A stretch of 64,000 nucleotides of DNA from Allosphingosinicella indica (GTDB lineage: Bacteria; Pseudomonadota; Alphaproteobacteria; Sphingomonadales; Sphingomonadaceae). A program made the position numbers and the translations under genes. Each line of letters opens with the position of its first letter. Position 1 is the first letter of the stretch. The stretch spans positions 620,001-684,000 of the forward strand of contig NZ_LT840185.1 in assembly GCF_900177405.1 (NCBI RefSeq). The letters run 5' to 3'. The notes beneath the pieces were generated by a model that did not search any database, had not been told where the DNA came from, and was given only the letters and a program-made list of their open reading frames with translations. Below, piece by piece: positions 1 through 10,235 of this stretch.

Positions 1-1106
1 CGGTCGGTCATGCCGGCGATGAAATCGCCGATGGCGCGCAGTCGCGCGGTCTTTCCATCCTCCAGCGGCCGCCATTCGGCGGGCAGCAGGCCGGGATCGG
101 CGCGATAGGCGTCGAACAGGCGCGCCAACACCGCCTGCGCCTCGTCCGCCACTGCCTGCACCGCCGGCGCGCCATACATATTCGCATAGAGGAAGCGCTT
201 CAGTTCGCTCTCGCGCGCGGCCATGTCGGGTGAGAATCCGACGAGCGCCCGACCCGCAGCGCGTACGTCGTCGATGTCGCGGATGCCCGCCTCGGCGATG
301 CGCCGCTTCGTCTCGGCGATCAGATCGTTGACCATCAGCCCGATCTGATCCCGCACCAGCTCGCCGATGAGGCGTTCGACCGGCAGGCCAGGGAAGCGTT
401 GCAGCACACCGTTCCAGCATCGCGCGGCCAGCGGCACCGCCAACAATCCGTCGAGCGTGAACAGGCCCGCGCGTAGGCCGTCATCCACGTCGTGATTGTC
501 ATAGGCGATATCGTCCGCGATCGCGGCGACTTGCGCTTCCAGGCTCGGCCAACTCGCCAGATCGAGCGGAAATTCGGCGTCGGCCTCCGCCAGCGCCCAA
601 GGCGGATTGACCACCGGGCCATTGTGCTTGGCGAGCCCCTCCAGCGTCTCCCAGCTCAGGTTCAATCCGGCGTGGCGCGGATAAGGCGTCTCCAGCCGGG
701 TGAGCACGCGCAAGGTATGCGCATTGTGATCGAACCCGCCTGCCTCCGCCATCGCCGCCTGTAGCGCGTCCTCGCCGGCATGGCCGAAGGGCGGATGGCC
801 GATATCGTGCGCCAGGCATAGCGCCTCGGTCAGATCCTCGTTGAGCCCCAACGCCCGCGCAACGGTGCGGCCGATCTGCGCGACCTCGAGGCTGTGGGTG
901 AGGCGGACGCGGAAATGATCGCCGTCGGGCGCGACGAAGACCTGCGTCTTGTGGCGGAGGCGCCGGAAGGGCACCGAATGGATGATGCGGTCGCGGTCGC
1001 GCTGGAAGGCGTCGCGCGGCCCGCGCGTTTCCGATGCCGCGCCGCCCCCGTGCAGCCGCCCGCGCGATCGGACGGGATCGGCGGCATAAGGGGCTCTGGC
1101 GGTCAC
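1..1106 (-). CDS. dgt: dGTPase-like HD-domain triphosphohydrolase (3' end cut by window)
   Basis: Deoxyguanosinetriphosphate triphosphohydrolase-like protein, which cleaves dNTPs to nucleoside plus triphosphate and helps control dNTP pools in the cytoplasm. The N-terminal family signature [14 protein letters not shown] is at residues 43-56. The HD metal site shows as LTHS (His71) and [12 protein letters not shown] (His100-Asp101). At least 368 residues are visible and the frame leaves the window at ...GMTD, near the usual C-terminus. The start is GTG at 1106, because its GTGA overlaps the stop of the SPOR gene upstream (4-bp overlap), which implies translational coupling. The family assignment is strong. 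The preferred nucleotide cannot be told from sequence. Confidence 0.93.
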   Translation of the reverse strand, partial: MTARAPYAADPVRSRGRLHGGGAASETRGPRDAFQRDRDRIIHSVPFRRLRHKTQVFVAPDGDHFRVRLTHSLEVAQIGRTVARALGLNEDLTEALCLAHDIGHPPFGHAGEDALQAAMAEAGGFDHNAHTLRVLTRLETPYPRHAGLNLSWETLEGLAKHNGPVVNPPWALAEADAEFPLDLASWPSLEAQVAAIADDIAYDNHDVDDGLRAGLFTLDGLLAVPLAARCWNGVLQRFPGLPVERLIGELVRDQIGLMVNDLIAETKRRIAEAGIRDIDDVRAAGRALVGFSPDMAARESELKRFLYANMYGAPAVQAVADEAQAVLARLFDAYRADPGLLPAEWRPLEDGKTARLRAIGDFIAGMTD

Positions 1107-3037
1107 TTGGCGGGCAGCTTCTCGATCTCCTGCCCCGCGGGGCTCGTCCAGCTAAACCCCGAGAGTTTCTCCTTGGCAAGCGCGTTGACGAAGGTCTGCG
1201 CCTCGCCCTCGCTCTTGAACGGTCCGACCAGCAGCCGGTTGGTGGCGCGCAGCGGCGTCGTCCACGCACTCTTGCCCTTGAACAATGCGGGCGCCTGATC
1301 GCGCAGTTTGGAATAGGCTGCGGGCAGATCGCGCTTGTTGGCGCCACCCGCCACCTGCACCCAAATGCGGCTCGGCTCCTTGGGCGCGGCCGGCTTCTTG
1401 GGCTCGGGTTTCTTCGCCTCGGCCGCCGGCTTGGTCTCCGCGGGCTTCTTCACCTCGGCAGCCTTGACCGGCTCCGGCTTGGGCTTTTCCGCGGCGGGTG
1501 GCGGAGCAGGTCTCGCCGGTTCCGGAGCGGGCACCAGTTCCGGCTCGCCGCCGAGCCCCGCGACTAGCGATGCGATGCTCGCGAAGCCCGGTGCGGCCTC
1601 GACGGTAGGCGCAGGCGCTTGCGCACTGGTCGCAGGCGTATCGACCGCGACCGCAGAGGGGATCAAGTTCGTCGTCGCCACAGAAGGCGGACCCATCGGC
1701 GGCTGCGAGACCGGAGCCGGTGTCGCGGAGAGCGATGATGACGGGGCGGGCGTGGTGCTCTGCGTTATGTTCGGCGCAGTCGTTGTCGAAGGCGTAGGCA
1801 CCGCCGTGGATGTCGAGGTCGTCGGCGTCGGCGCCGCGGTGGAGACCGATGCAGGCGGACCGAGCGCCGGCCGCGGCGCGGTATCGGTCGTCGCCCAGCG
1901 GCGGACCGGCGCCGTCGGCGCTGGCGAGGGCTGGGTTACAGGAGGCGTTACCGCGCTGTTCGCGGCATATTGGCGCGCGGGAGGTGCTTCCTCCGGCTCG
2001 GTCGTCGAGGTCGGGATGCGCGATCCGACGCGGTCGGCGCGGTTGAGCGTGCGCCCCTCGTTGCGTTCGCTAGCCGGCGCGCGCGCGACGCGGCGCTGCT
2101 GCGGAGGCGGCGTCGTATCGGGGCCGGGGCGACGCCGCGGCTGCGAGGAAGGCGGCTCCTGCGCGGTGCGCCGCGTAGCGGTGGCGGGCGTCGTGCCGCT
2201 GACCGAACCGGCGGCGCCGGGATTGGGCGCGGTCGAGAAATTCTGGGCCATCTGCACCGGTCGGCCGTCCGACGGGAAGCGGCCGAAATGCACCGCCATC
2301 GCCTTTTGCGAGGGATTGAGCCCCGACAGTTGCGCGAAGAACGGACGAAGGCTCTCCGCCTGCGCCGGAATGACGGTCGCGGCGGTGCTGGTCGCGCCCG
2401 CCGGATCTCCGTTCAGCGCGAGAATGAAGGCGCGGGTTCGCCATGCTGCTCGCTCCTGCCGCCGAAGCTGCCCGTCGATCGCCGCCAGGGCCTCGTCGCG
2501 ATCGCCGCTGATCGCCAGCGAAAGCGCCAGCCGGCGTTCGATCTCATCGTCGGGGCGCGCGCGCAGCGCCGCCTGATAATCGCGCTGTGCCCGACGGGAA
2601 TCGCCGATCATGTCGTAGGCGAGGCCGCGATCCGCAGCGATCTCGCTCTCCGCAATGCCACTCCGCACCGCCTCGTTGAAGAATTTGATCGCGCTTTGCG
2701 GCTGCTCGAGCTTGACGAAGGCCGAGCCATAGCCCGCCTTGATCCGGGCATCGCGCGGATTGATCTCCTCCGCGCGCGCGAAGAAGGTGATCGCCGCATT
2801 GGCGTCGCCGAGTTCCAGCGCCGCCTGCCCGGCCCCCATCAAGGCGCCGACGCTCTTCGGCTCTTCGGACAAAGCGCGGAGATGGCGGCTCAACGCCTCG
2901 CCCGGATTCTCACGGTGCGGGACCTGCGCGCCATAAGGCTGTGCGGTCTGCGCGCCGGCGGGCATCGCCCACAGCGCCGCACCGGCGGCAAGCAGCGCGA
3001 GCCCGCGCCGGGGAGGCTTCATCGATCTGGAATGCAT
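1103..3037 (-). CDS. Exported TPR and SPOR-domain protein
   Basis: Predicted periplasmic protein of 644 aa. A signal peptide (MKPPRRG..., hydrophobic [18 protein letters not shown]) is followed by tetratricopeptide-type repeats (about residues 35-200), a very long Pro/Thr/Ala-rich linker, a Lys/Pro/Glu-rich stretch and a C-terminal SPOR domain ([13 protein letters not shown]... to the end). SPOR domains bind denuded peptidoglycan glycans at division sites, so a septum-associated role is likely given that ftsZ lies just upstream. The start is ATG at 3037 or the in-frame ATG at 3022, and the second gives a cleaner signal peptide. A terminator lies between ftsZ and this gene, so it probably has its own promoter. 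It overlaps dgt by 4 bp. Confidence 0.85.
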   Translation of the reverse strand: MHSRSMKPPRRGLALLAAGAALWAMPAGAQTAQPYGAQVPHRENPGEALSRHLRALSEEPKSVGALMGAGQAALELGDANAAITFFARAEEINPRDARIKAGYGSAFVKLEQPQSAIKFFNEAVRSGIAESEIAADRGLAYDMIGDSRRAQRDYQAALRARPDDEIERRLALSLAISGDRDEALAAIDGQLRRQERAAWRTRAFILALNGDPAGATSTAATVIPAQAESLRPFFAQLSGLNPSQKAMAVHFGRFPSDGRPVQMAQNFSTAPNPGAAGSVSGTTPATATRRTAQEPPSSQPRRRPGPDTTPPPQQRRVARAPASERNEGRTLNRADRVGSRIPTSTTEPEEAPPARQYAANSAVTPPVTQPSPAPTAPVRRWATTDTAPRPALGPPASVSTAAPTPTTSTSTAVPTPSTTTAPNITQSTTPAPSSSLSATPAPVSQPPMGPPSVATTNLIPSAVAVDTPATSAQAPAPTVEAAPGFASIASLVAGLGGEPELVPAPEPARPAPPPAAEKPKPEPVKAAEVKKPAETKPAAEAKKPEPKKPAAPKEPSRIWVQVAGGANKRDLPAAYSKLRDQAPALFKGKSAWTTPLRATNRLLVGPFKSEGEAQTFVNALAKEKLSGFSWTSPAGQEIEKLPAK

Positions 3038-3134
3038 CGCTGCCGATAAGCCTGCCGCAGACTGAACCGGCAATGTCCGGACGCGGGTTCGCCCGAATGA
3101 ATCGGCGAGTCGAGCCGGAGCGGCGACGGGCCGA

Positions 3135-3175
3135 CACGAAAACGGCCGCGCCATCCGGAAGACGGCGCGGCCGAT
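3135..3175 (-). terminator. Intrinsic terminator after ftsZ
   Basis: Perfect 10-bp inverted repeat, CGGCCGCGCC at 3143-3152 and GGCGCGGCCG at 3164-3173, with an 11-base loop. On the minus strand it is followed by TTTTCGTGT. It begins about 20 bp past the ftsZ stop codon and is the likely end of dcw transcription. Confidence 0.8.
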
Positions 3176-3195
3176 TATCGAGCGCCGAAGCGCGG

Positions 3196-4659
3196 TTACT
3201 GGTTGTTCTGGCGGTTCAGAAAGCGCGGAATGTCGAGCGGATCGCGATCGGCAGTGCCGCGATCCTCGTCCACCTGCGCCTTGGCAGCACCGCGCGCAAT
3301 GCTCGACATGCGCTCGAACAAGGTGCCGCCTTCCCGACGCGGCGCGGGCTGCGGCGCAGGTGAGGCAGGTGCCTGCTCGGTGAGCCACGACCGCGTGCCA
3401 CCGGTCGGCGGCGTCGGCTCTTCCGGCTCGGGTGCCGGCGTCTCGATCGCTTCGACGCTGGCGTTGTCGAGCATCAGCTCGTCATTGTTCTCGGTCTCGG
3501 CGGTCTCGGTCAGCTCCAGCGGCTCGTCTTCGGCCTGCATGTCGGCGCCGAGCTCCAGCTCGGCCGGCTCGACTGCCGCCATCTCCGGCTCCGCCGCGAC
3601 TTCCGGCTCGGCCGCCGCAGCGGGCTTGGGCACTTCGACCGTGCGGGTGCTCGGGAACGCGAAAACCTTGGCGGGCGGCGCCTGATGCTCGGCGTCAGCA
3701 TCGATGCCGGTGGCGACGACCGAGACGCGGATCTTGCCTTCCAGATCGTTGTTGAACGCCGAACCCCAGATGATGTTGGCATCGGGATCGACCAGTTCCT
3801 TGATGTGGCTCGCCGCCTCGTCGACCTCCATCAGGCGCATGTCCTCGCCGCCGGTGATCGAGATGATGACGCCCTTGGCGCCGCGCATCGACACGCCGTC
3901 GAGCAGCGGGTTGGCGATCGCCTTTTCCGCCGCTTCGATCGCGCGATTGTCGCCGTCGGCCTCGCCGGTGCCCATCATCGCCTTGCCCATTTCGGACATG
4001 ACCGAGCGGACGTCGGCGAAATCGAGGTTGATGAGGCCGGGCATGACCATCAGGTCGGTGATGCCGCGCACGCCCTGCTGCAGCACCTCGTCGGCCATCT
4101 GGAACGCTTCCTTGAAGGTCGTGTTCGGGTTGGCGATGCGGAACAGGTTCTGGTTGGGGATGATGATCAGCGTGTCGACGTTCTGCTGAAGCTCGCTGAT
4201 GCCGGAATCCGCGGAACGCGAGCGGCGCGCGCCTTCGAAGCTGAACGGCTTGGTGACGACGCCGACGGTGAGGATGCCCTTGTCGCGCGCGACCTTGGCG
4301 ATCACCGGCGCGGCGCCGGTGCCGGTGCCGCCGCCCATGCCGGCCGCGATGAAGCACATGTGCGCGCCGTCGAGCGCAGCCTCGATCTCGGCGATCGTCT
4401 CTTCCGCCGCGGCCTTGCCGATCTCCGGCCGGCTGCCGGCGCCGAGGCCCTGCGTGATCTTGAGGCCGAGCTGGATGCGGCGATCCGCCTCGCTTGCGTT
4501 GAGCGCCTGCGCGTCGGTGTTGGCGACGATGAAGTCGACGCCCTGAACATCGCTGTGGATCATGTTGGCGATGGCGTTGCCGCCGGCCCCGCCGACGCCG
4601 ATCACGCTGATCCGGGGGCGGAGCTCGTCCACTTCCGGCCGGATGAAATCGATGCTCAT
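3196..4659 (-). CDS. ftsZ: Cell division protein FtsZ
   Basis: Tubulin-like GTPase that polymerises into the cytokinetic ring. 487 aa. The GTP-binding signature GGGTGTG is at residues 109-115 and the synergy-loop region includes [11 protein letters not shown]. The core is followed by an acidic, Ala/Pro/Glu-rich linker of about 130 residues and a conserved C-terminal peptide ([12 protein letters not shown]) that binds FtsA and other partners. ATG at 4659 has AGCAGG just upstream. It is the last gene of the dcw cluster, separated from ftsA by 111 bp that carries cell-cycle type sites, so it probably has its own promoter as well as read-through from ftsA. An intrinsic terminator follows. Confidence 0.98.
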   Translation of the reverse strand: MSIDFIRPEVDELRPRISVIGVGGAGGNAIANMIHSDVQGVDFIVANTDAQALNASEADRRIQLGLKITQGLGAGSRPEIGKAAAEETIAEIEAALDGAHMCFIAAGMGGGTGTGAAPVIAKVARDKGILTVGVVTKPFSFEGARRSRSADSGISELQQNVDTLIIIPNQNLFRIANPNTTFKEAFQMADEVLQQGVRGITDLMVMPGLINLDFADVRSVMSEMGKAMMGTGEADGDNRAIEAAEKAIANPLLDGVSMRGAKGVIISITGGEDMRLMEVDEAASHIKELVDPDANIIWGSAFNNDLEGKIRVSVVATGIDADAEHQAPPAKVFAFPSTRTVEVPKPAAAAEPEVAAEPEMAAVEPAELELGADMQAEDEPLELTETAETENNDELMLDNASVEAIETPAPEPEEPTPPTGGTRSWLTEQAPASPAPQPAPRREGGTLFERMSSIARGAAKAQVDEDRGTADRDPLDIPRFLNRQNNQ

Positions 4660-4770
4660 GAGACCTGCTCTCCCCTAGTAATCAACACGCCCCGCGAAGC
4701 GTTCTCGCGGATTCTTTTGCACGATGCGATTCGCCCACGCGAGCAAAAAGTTAATGGCGATTCAATTTCC
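4660..4770 (-). promoter_or_regulatory. ftsA-ftsZ intergenic region: GANTC sites and CtrA-like box
   Basis: One of only two sizeable gaps in the dcw cluster. It holds three GANTC sequences (GATTC at 4710-4714, 4728-4732 and 4759-4763), the target of the CcrM adenine methylase in alphaproteobacteria. On the minus strand, TTGA-N7-TTAAC (4750-4765) matches the CtrA consensus TTAA-N7-TTAA with one mismatch. In Caulobacter, ftsZ transcription depends on CtrA and on GANTC methylation with GcrA. The same logic here is inferred. No clear -35/-10 pair was found. Confidence 0.5.
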
Positions 4771-6042
4771 TCAATATTGGCTCCGAAATGCTGAGATCAG
4801 CCGGCCGAAAAGGCCGCTCGCGTCCTGTTTCTGGACGGCCGAGCCGGTGCCGCCGATCGCCCGGATGTCGAGCTCGTCGGAGGCCGCGAACTGGGCAAGG
4901 CCGACCAGCGTAGCAAAGGCCGGGCCGCTGTGCGCTTCGGGCAGGCCGGGCAGCCTGGGCCGCCCGATCCGCACCGCCCGGCCTAGCACGCCCTGCGCAT
5001 AATCGGCCATGCCCTTGAGCTCCGATCCTCCGCCCGTGAGCACGATCTGCCGCCCGAACGGGCCGGAAAAGCCCAGTTCCTTCAGTGCCGCGGCGATCTC
5101 GCCCATAAGATGCTCGAGCCGCTGGCGGATCACGGCGATGAGCTGCGCCCGGCTGGCGCGCGAGGGCTCCACCCCTTCTTCCGCGCTGGCGAGCGGGTTG
5201 ACGTCGATCATGTCGTGATTGTCGCGCGGGCTCGTCATCGCCGAGCCGTAGAAGCATTTGATCCGCTCGGCCTCGGCGCGGCGCGTGCCGAAGGCCGAGG
5301 CGATATCGTCGGTGATGTCGATGCCGCCGCTGGGCAGCGACTTGAGGCCGACCAGCATCCCGCCCGCGAAGACCGAGACGTTGGTGACGCCCGCGCCAAG
5401 CTCGATCAGCGCAACGCCAAGCTCACGCTCCTCTTCGGTCAGGCACGCCTTGCCGGCCGCCACCGGCGCCGCGACGATCGCCTGCACGCCGAGATGCGCC
5501 GAGCGGACGCAGAGGTCGAGGTTGCGCACCGGCGAGGGCTCGGCGGCGATGACGTGGATGTCGACCGCCATCCGGTCGGCATGGAGACCGACGGGTTGCT
5601 TGACGCCGGTCATCCCGTCGAGCGTGTAGAAGGCGGGCATCGCGTGCAGCACCATCTTGCCGTCGGGCTCGATGGATTCCTTGCCGACACCCAGCAGCGC
5701 CTCGATGTCGCCCTTCTCGATCCGTCGCCCGCCGATCGCGACCTCGACCGAGGCGACCGTGCTGGACACGCCGCCGGCCGAATAGCCTACGAACACGTCG
5801 TCGATGTTGATGCCCGCGATCCGCTCGGCCTGCTCCACCGCCTCGCGGATGCTGCCCTCGGCCTTTTCCATGTCGGCGATGAAGCCGCTGCGGACGCCGC
5901 GGCTCTCGCGCTGGCCGGTGCCGAGAATGCGCAAGCTGCCGTCCTCGCCCGGCTCGGCGATGAGCGCGGAGATCTTGGACGATCCCACGTCGAGCGCGGT
6001 GACGAGCTTGCGGTTCTGCGGCGGCGGCAGGCGCGTCCTCAT
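4771..6042 (-). CDS. ftsA: Cell division protein FtsA
   Basis: Actin-like ATPase that tethers FtsZ filaments to the inner membrane and recruits later division proteins. 423 aa, normal length. The phosphate-binding loop ALDVGSSKISALI lies near residues 15-27, the second nucleotide motif is LIELGAGVTNVSVF, and the adenosine motif is IVLTGGGSELKG. The C-terminal amphipathic membrane-targeting helix is LFGRLISAF. The ATG at 6042 overlaps the ftsQ stop as ATGA. The next gene downstream is ftsZ after a 111-bp regulatory gap. Confidence 0.97.
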   Translation of the reverse strand: MRTRLPPPQNRKLVTALDVGSSKISALIAEPGEDGSLRILGTGQRESRGVRSGFIADMEKAEGSIREAVEQAERIAGINIDDVFVGYSAGGVSSTVASVEVAIGGRRIEKGDIEALLGVGKESIEPDGKMVLHAMPAFYTLDGMTGVKQPVGLHADRMAVDIHVIAAEPSPVRNLDLCVRSAHLGVQAIVAAPVAAGKACLTEEERELGVALIELGAGVTNVSVFAGGMLVGLKSLPSGGIDITDDIASAFGTRRAEAERIKCFYGSAMTSPRDNHDMIDVNPLASAEEGVEPSRASRAQLIAVIRQRLEHLMGEIAAALKELGFSGPFGRQIVLTGGGSELKGMADYAQGVLGRAVRIGRPRLPGLPEAHSGPAFATLVGLAQFAASDELDIRAIGGTGSAVQKQDASGLFGRLISAFRSQY

Positions 6043-6983
6043 ATCGTCGTCCTCGGATCGACCGGCGCGCCGTCGCCGGTGGGAACGGGCGCTTCGAGCA
6101 CCGGAACCGTGCTGCCCGGCTGATCGGTGACGCGGACGATCATCTTGCCCGGCACGCGCATGTCGAAACGGACGAGCCCGCGGCCGAGCAGTTGCGCCAT
6201 CTGGTCCATCCGCGCGAAATGGACGAGCGCCTTGGCGGCGCGCTCCTGTCCTTCCGGCAGCGCCAGCGTCTCGCCGGACTGAAACCGCAAATCCCAGCGC
6301 CGCCCGCCGACCCAGGTCGCGCCTTCCAGCATCGGCTTGAGCTGCGGTGCCGCGCCGATCAGCCGGGTCAGCGCATCCGCCTGGAGATTGGCGGCGGGGC
6401 CGATCACCAGCGGCAGATCGGGCATCTTGTCGAGCTTCACTTCCTCGAGCACTACGCCCGCGCGATCGACGAGGCTGAGGTGCTGGTTGTGCTGCCAGAT
6501 CGCCGCCGGCTGCCGCTCGACCACGTCGACGACCAGGGTGTCGGGCCAGCGGCGCGACACCCGCGCCTCCTCGATCCAGCCGAATTTGAGCAGCCGCGCG
6601 CGCGTCCCGTCGAGATCGACCAGCGGCAGCGCCATCGAATCCTGATCGAGCGCGACCGAATAGACCGGCAGCCGCTCCATCCGCTCGAGCCCCTTGATCT
6701 CCACGCGCTTCACCGTGAAGCCGGCATCGCCGATGCTTTCGCCGAGTGCGGTACCCACCGTCTGTGGCACGCGCATTGCGAAGGCGACGGCAAGCCCGAT
6801 CGCCAGCACCGCGAGGATCGCGAGCCACCAGAGCGCCGCGCGATAGCTTTCGGGCGAGGTCACCACGCCATCGACGAACCCTTGCTTCTTCGCAGGCCGC
6901 CGTCCACCGCCGCCCTTGCGTGCCGGCTGGCGCGTGCGCGCCTTGGCCTTGCCCTGATTGCCGCGGGCGATCCGCGCGCTCAT
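6039..6983 (-). CDS. ftsQ: Cell division protein FtsQ
   Basis: Bitopic inner-membrane protein of the divisome that links early and late division proteins (FtsQLB complex). 314 aa. A very basic cytoplasmic tail (residues 1-45, rich in Lys, Arg and Gly) is followed by one transmembrane segment (WWLAILAVLAIGLAVAFAM), a POTRA domain (FTVKRVEIKGLERM...) and the FtsQ periplasmic domain (RRWPDTLVVDVVERQPAAIW). The C-terminal tail is Pro-rich. The ATG at 6983 overlaps the ddl stop and its own stop overlaps the ftsA start, both as ATGA. Confidence 0.95.
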   Translation of the reverse strand: MSARIARGNQGKAKARTRQPARKGGGGRRPAKKQGFVDGVVTSPESYRAALWWLAILAVLAIGLAVAFAMRVPQTVGTALGESIGDAGFTVKRVEIKGLERMERLPVYSVALDQDSMALPLVDLDGTRARLLKFGWIEEARVSRRWPDTLVVDVVERQPAAIWQHNQHLSLVDRAGVVLEEVKLDKMPDLPLVIGPAANLQADALTRLIGAAPQLKPMLEGATWVGGRRWDLRFQSGETLALPEGQERAAKALVHFARMDQMAQLLGRGLVRFDMRVPGKMIVRVTDQPGSTVPVLEAPVPTGDGAPVDPRTTI

Positions 6984-7912
6984 GCCGCGCGCTCCGCCAA
7001 GGCTTCGTCGACGATGCGCTGGACGAGTTCGGCGTAGCTGAGCCCGATATGCCGCCCCTGCTCCGGCACCAGGCTGAGCGGCGTCATCCCCGGCTGGGTG
7101 TTGACCTCCAGCAGATAGAGGCCATCGATCCCCTTCTCGTCGTCCCAGCGGAAATCGGAGCGCGAGGTGCCCTTGCAGCCGAGGATGCGATGCGCCTCCA
7201 GCGCCATGCGCAGGCACTCGGCGCGGATATCACCGGGAATGTCCGCCGGGCAGACGTGCTGCGTGAGCCCGTCGGTATATTTGGCGTCATAATCGTAGAA
7301 GCCGGACTTGGGCTTGAGCTCGGTCACGGCAAGCGCCTCGTCGCCCAGCACCGCGGTGGTCAGTTCTCGCCCGCGGATGAAAGGCTCGGCCAGCAGCCGG
7401 TCGAAATGCCGCCACGGCCCCTCGGTATCGCGGCCGATCGGGCTGCCATAATTGCCGCCCTCGGTGACGATCGCGACGCCGACCGACGAGCCTTCGTTGA
7501 CCGGCTTCAGCACATAGGGCCGCGGCAGCGGATCGGTCTCGTAAAGCGTCTCGCTGGCGACGATCCGCCCTTCGGGCATGCGGATGCCCTGCGGCACGAG
7601 CTGCTGCTTGGTCAGCTCCTTGTCGATCGCGATGACCGAGGTAACGAGCCCGGAATGGGTATAGGCGAGGCCCATCAGGTCCATCAGCCCCTGCACCGTG
7701 CCGTCCTCGCCGGGCGTGCCGTGTAGCGCGTTGAACACCACGTCGGGTTTCGCTTCGGCCAGCCGCTCGGCGACATCGTGGCCCATGTCGATCCGCGTGA
7801 CGCGATGGCCGAGGCTCTCCAGTGCGTCGGCGACGCCCGCGCCCGAAGACAACGACACCTCGCGCTCGGCCGACCAGCCGCCCATCAGCACCGCGACGTG
7901 AAGACCACTCAT
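6980..7912 (-). CDS. ddl: D-alanine--D-alanine ligase
   Basis: ATP-grasp ligase that joins two D-alanines for the peptidoglycan stem peptide in the cytoplasm. 310 aa, the size of DdlB-type enzymes. Visible motifs are VAVLMGGWSAEREVSLSSG at the N-terminus, LHGTPGEDGTVQGL, the ATP-grasp segment PYVLKPVNEGSSVGV and the metal-site segment LEVNTQPGMTPLS near the C-terminus. The ATG at 7912 overlaps the murB stop (ATGA) and the stop overlaps the ftsQ start. Product feeds MurF in the same operon. Confidence 0.97.
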   Translation of the reverse strand: MSGLHVAVLMGGWSAEREVSLSSGAGVADALESLGHRVTRIDMGHDVAERLAEAKPDVVFNALHGTPGEDGTVQGLMDLMGLAYTHSGLVTSVIAIDKELTKQQLVPQGIRMPEGRIVASETLYETDPLPRPYVLKPVNEGSSVGVAIVTEGGNYGSPIGRDTEGPWRHFDRLLAEPFIRGRELTTAVLGDEALAVTELKPKSGFYDYDAKYTDGLTQHVCPADIPGDIRAECLRMALEAHRILGCKGTSRSDFRWDDEKGIDGLYLLEVNTQPGMTPLSLVPEQGRHIGLSYAELVQRIVDEALAERAA

Positions 7913-8823
7913 TCCGGAACGCCCACTCGTTGAATTTCCCACTCCAGCACGACGCCGGTCGCTTCGCACACGCGGCGGCGCACTTCTTCGCCCAAGGCCT
8001 CGATGTCCGCGGCGCTGGCATTGCCCAGATTGAGCAAGAAGTTGCAATGCTTCTCAGAGACCTGCGCGTCGCCCATCGTCAAGCCGCGGCATCCCGCGGC
8101 GTCGATCAGCCGCCAGGCCTTGTCGCCGGGGGGATTCTTGAAGGTCGATCCGCCGGTGCGGCTGCGCAGCGGCTGGCTCGCCTCGCGCTCGGCGGCGATC
8201 CGGTCCATCTCCGCGCCGATCGCCGCCGGATCACCGGGAACGCCGTGGAACAGCGCCTCGACGACGATCGCACCCTCGGGCGTCTCGCTGTGGCGATAGG
8301 TGTAGCCGAAGCGTGCGGCGGGCCAGGTCTCGACCCGCCCGTCGCGCAGCACCACCGTCGCCTCGACCAATATGTCGGCGACCTCGCGGCCATAGGCGCC
8401 CGCATTCATCTTCACCGCGCCACCCGCCGTCCCCGGTATGCCGCGCAGGAACTCGAGCCCCGCGATCCCGGCATCGCGCGCCTTGGACGCGACGGTGATC
8501 CCCATCGCCCCGCCGCCGGCGCGGACGCGGTTGCCCGGCTCGACCGAGACCTTGGCGAGCAGCTTAGGAAGCCGAACCACGACGCCCGGCACCCCGCCGT
8601 CGCGGACGATGAGGTTGGAGCCGACGCCCACCGGCAGCACCGGCACCGCCGGATCGAGCGCCGAGAGGAAGGCCGCGAGATCCTCGACACTGTCTGGCTT
8701 CACTAGCCATTCGGCCGGTCCGCCGGTGCGGAACCAGATGAAATCGGCAAGGCTGCCGTTCGGCGTGATCTCGCCCGCCAAATCCATCGTTTGTGCCGGG
8801 TTCGGGTTCGAGCTTGCGCTCAT
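7909..8823 (-). CDS. murB: UDP-N-acetylenolpyruvoylglucosamine reductase
   Basis: FAD-dependent reductase that converts UDP-GlcNAc-enolpyruvate to UDP-MurNAc. 304 aa, type I-like. The FAD-binding PCMH domain shows [16 protein letters not shown], and the catalytic serine region is [12 protein letters not shown], followed by [12 protein letters not shown] and HCNFLLN. The ATG at 8823 was preferred to an in-frame upstream start because it forms an ATGA overlap with the murC stop. The murC-murB-ddl-ftsQ order is typical of alphaproteobacterial dcw clusters. Confidence 0.97.
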   Translation of the reverse strand: MSASSNPNPAQTMDLAGEITPNGSLADFIWFRTGGPAEWLVKPDSVEDLAAFLSALDPAVPVLPVGVGSNLIVRDGGVPGVVVRLPKLLAKVSVEPGNRVRAGGGAMGITVASKARDAGIAGLEFLRGIPGTAGGAVKMNAGAYGREVADILVEATVVLRDGRVETWPAARFGYTYRHSETPEGAIVVEALFHGVPGDPAAIGAEMDRIAAEREASQPLRSRTGGSTFKNPPGDKAWRLIDAAGCRGLTMGDAQVSEKHCNFLLNLGNASAADIEALGEEVRRRVCEATGVVLEWEIQRVGVPE

Positions 8824-10235
8824 TTGCTGAGCCTCGCCTGCAGAATGCCGTCGGCGAGCTTGGCGGCCCATTTGGTGATGTCGCCCGCGCCGAGGCAGAT
8901 CACCATGTCGCCGCGCGCCGCGATGTCGCGGAGCTGGCGGCAGAGATCGTCGGCATCCTCGACCAGCTTCACCGCGCGGTGGCCGCGCTGCTTCAATCCC
9001 TCGACCAGCGCCTCGGAATCAGCGCCTTCGATCGGTTCTTCGCCCGCGGCATAGACCGGCGCGACATAGACGATGTCGGCATCGTTGAACGCGCCTTGGA
9101 AGTCCTCCATCAGATCGCGCAGCCGCGTGTAGCGGTGCGGCTGGACGACCGCGATCACGCGCCCTTCCGCGCCCTCGCGCGCCGCCGCGAGCACCGCGCG
9201 GATCTCCACCGGGTGGTGGCCGTAATCGTCAATGATCGCGACGCCATCCAGCTCACCGACCTTGGTGAAGCGCCGCTTGACCCCGCCGAACTGGTCGAAG
9301 CCGCGCGCGATCACCTCGTCGGGAATGCCGAGCTCGACCGCGACGCCGATCGCGGCGAGCGCGTTCTGGACGTTGTGGCGGCCGGGCATGGGGAGGTGGA
9401 TGCCGGCGATCGAGCGGACCTCGCCCGTGCGGTCGCGCACCGCGATGTCGAAGCGGTTGCCGCCCGGCACCGGCGTCACATTGTCGGCGCGGATGTCGGC
9501 CTGCGCCGCGAAGCCGTAGGTGACGATCCGCCGGTCGCGCAGCCTCGGGATGATCCCCTGCACTTCGGGGTGATCGACGCAGAGCAGCGCGGCGCCGTAG
9601 AAGGGCACGTTCTCGACGAACTCGACGAAGGCGTCCTTGACCTGATCGAACCCGCCGTAATGGTCGAGATGCTCGGGATCGATGTTGGTGATCACCGCGA
9701 TCGTGCCGTCGAGCCTGAGGAAGCTGCCGTCGCTCTCGTCGGCCTCGACCACCATCCAGTCGGACGAGCCCAGCCGCGCGTTGGAGCCATAGGCGTTGAT
9801 GATGCCGCCGTTGATGACGGTGGGGTCGATGCCGCCCGCATCGAGCAGCGCGGCGACCATCGACGTCGTTGTCGTCTTGCCGTGGGTGCCCGCCACCGCG
9901 ACGGTGGACTTAAGCCGCATCAGCTCGGCGAGCATCTCGGCGCGGCGGACGACGGGGATGCGCCGCTCATAGGCGCATTCGACCTCGGGATTGGTGCTGC
10001 GGCTGACGGCAGTGGAAGTTACCACCACCGCCGCATCGCCCAGATTGTCCGCGGCATGGCCGATCGCCACCGGAATGCCGCGCTTGCGCAGGCCCTCGAC
10101 GACATAGCCCTCGGCCACGTCCGAACCCTGCACCTTGTATCCGAGGATATGCATCACCTCGGCGATGCCCGACATGCCGATCCCGCCGATGCCGACGAAA
10201 TGGATCGTGCCGATGTCGGTGCCCACACCCCTCAT
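8820..10235 (-). CDS. murC: UDP-N-acetylmuramate--L-alanine ligase
   Basis: First of the ATP-dependent Mur ligases, adding L-Ala to UDP-MurNAc. 471 aa. The N-terminal UDP-binding domain has [16 protein letters not shown], the P-loop is [14 protein letters not shown], the central domain has [11 protein letters not shown], and the C-terminal domain has [15 protein letters not shown] and the PHRYTR motif. Length is normal for the family. The ATG at 10235 overlaps the murG stop (ATGA), and the stop overlaps the murB start. Confidence 0.98.
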   Translation of the reverse strand: MRGVGTDIGTIHFVGIGGIGMSGIAEVMHILGYKVQGSDVAEGYVVEGLRKRGIPVAIGHAADNLGDAAVVVTSTAVSRSTNPEVECAYERRIPVVRRAEMLAELMRLKSTVAVAGTHGKTTTTSMVAALLDAGGIDPTVINGGIINAYGSNARLGSSDWMVVEADESDGSFLRLDGTIAVITNIDPEHLDHYGGFDQVKDAFVEFVENVPFYGAALLCVDHPEVQGIIPRLRDRRIVTYGFAAQADIRADNVTPVPGGNRFDIAVRDRTGEVRSIAGIHLPMPGRHNVQNALAAIGVAVELGIPDEVIARGFDQFGGVKRRFTKVGELDGVAIIDDYGHHPVEIRAVLAAAREGAEGRVIAVVQPHRYTRLRDLMEDFQGAFNDADIVYVAPVYAAGEEPIEGADSEALVEGLKQRGHRAVKLVEDADDLCRQLRDIAARGDMVICLGAGDITKWAAKLADGILQARLSK

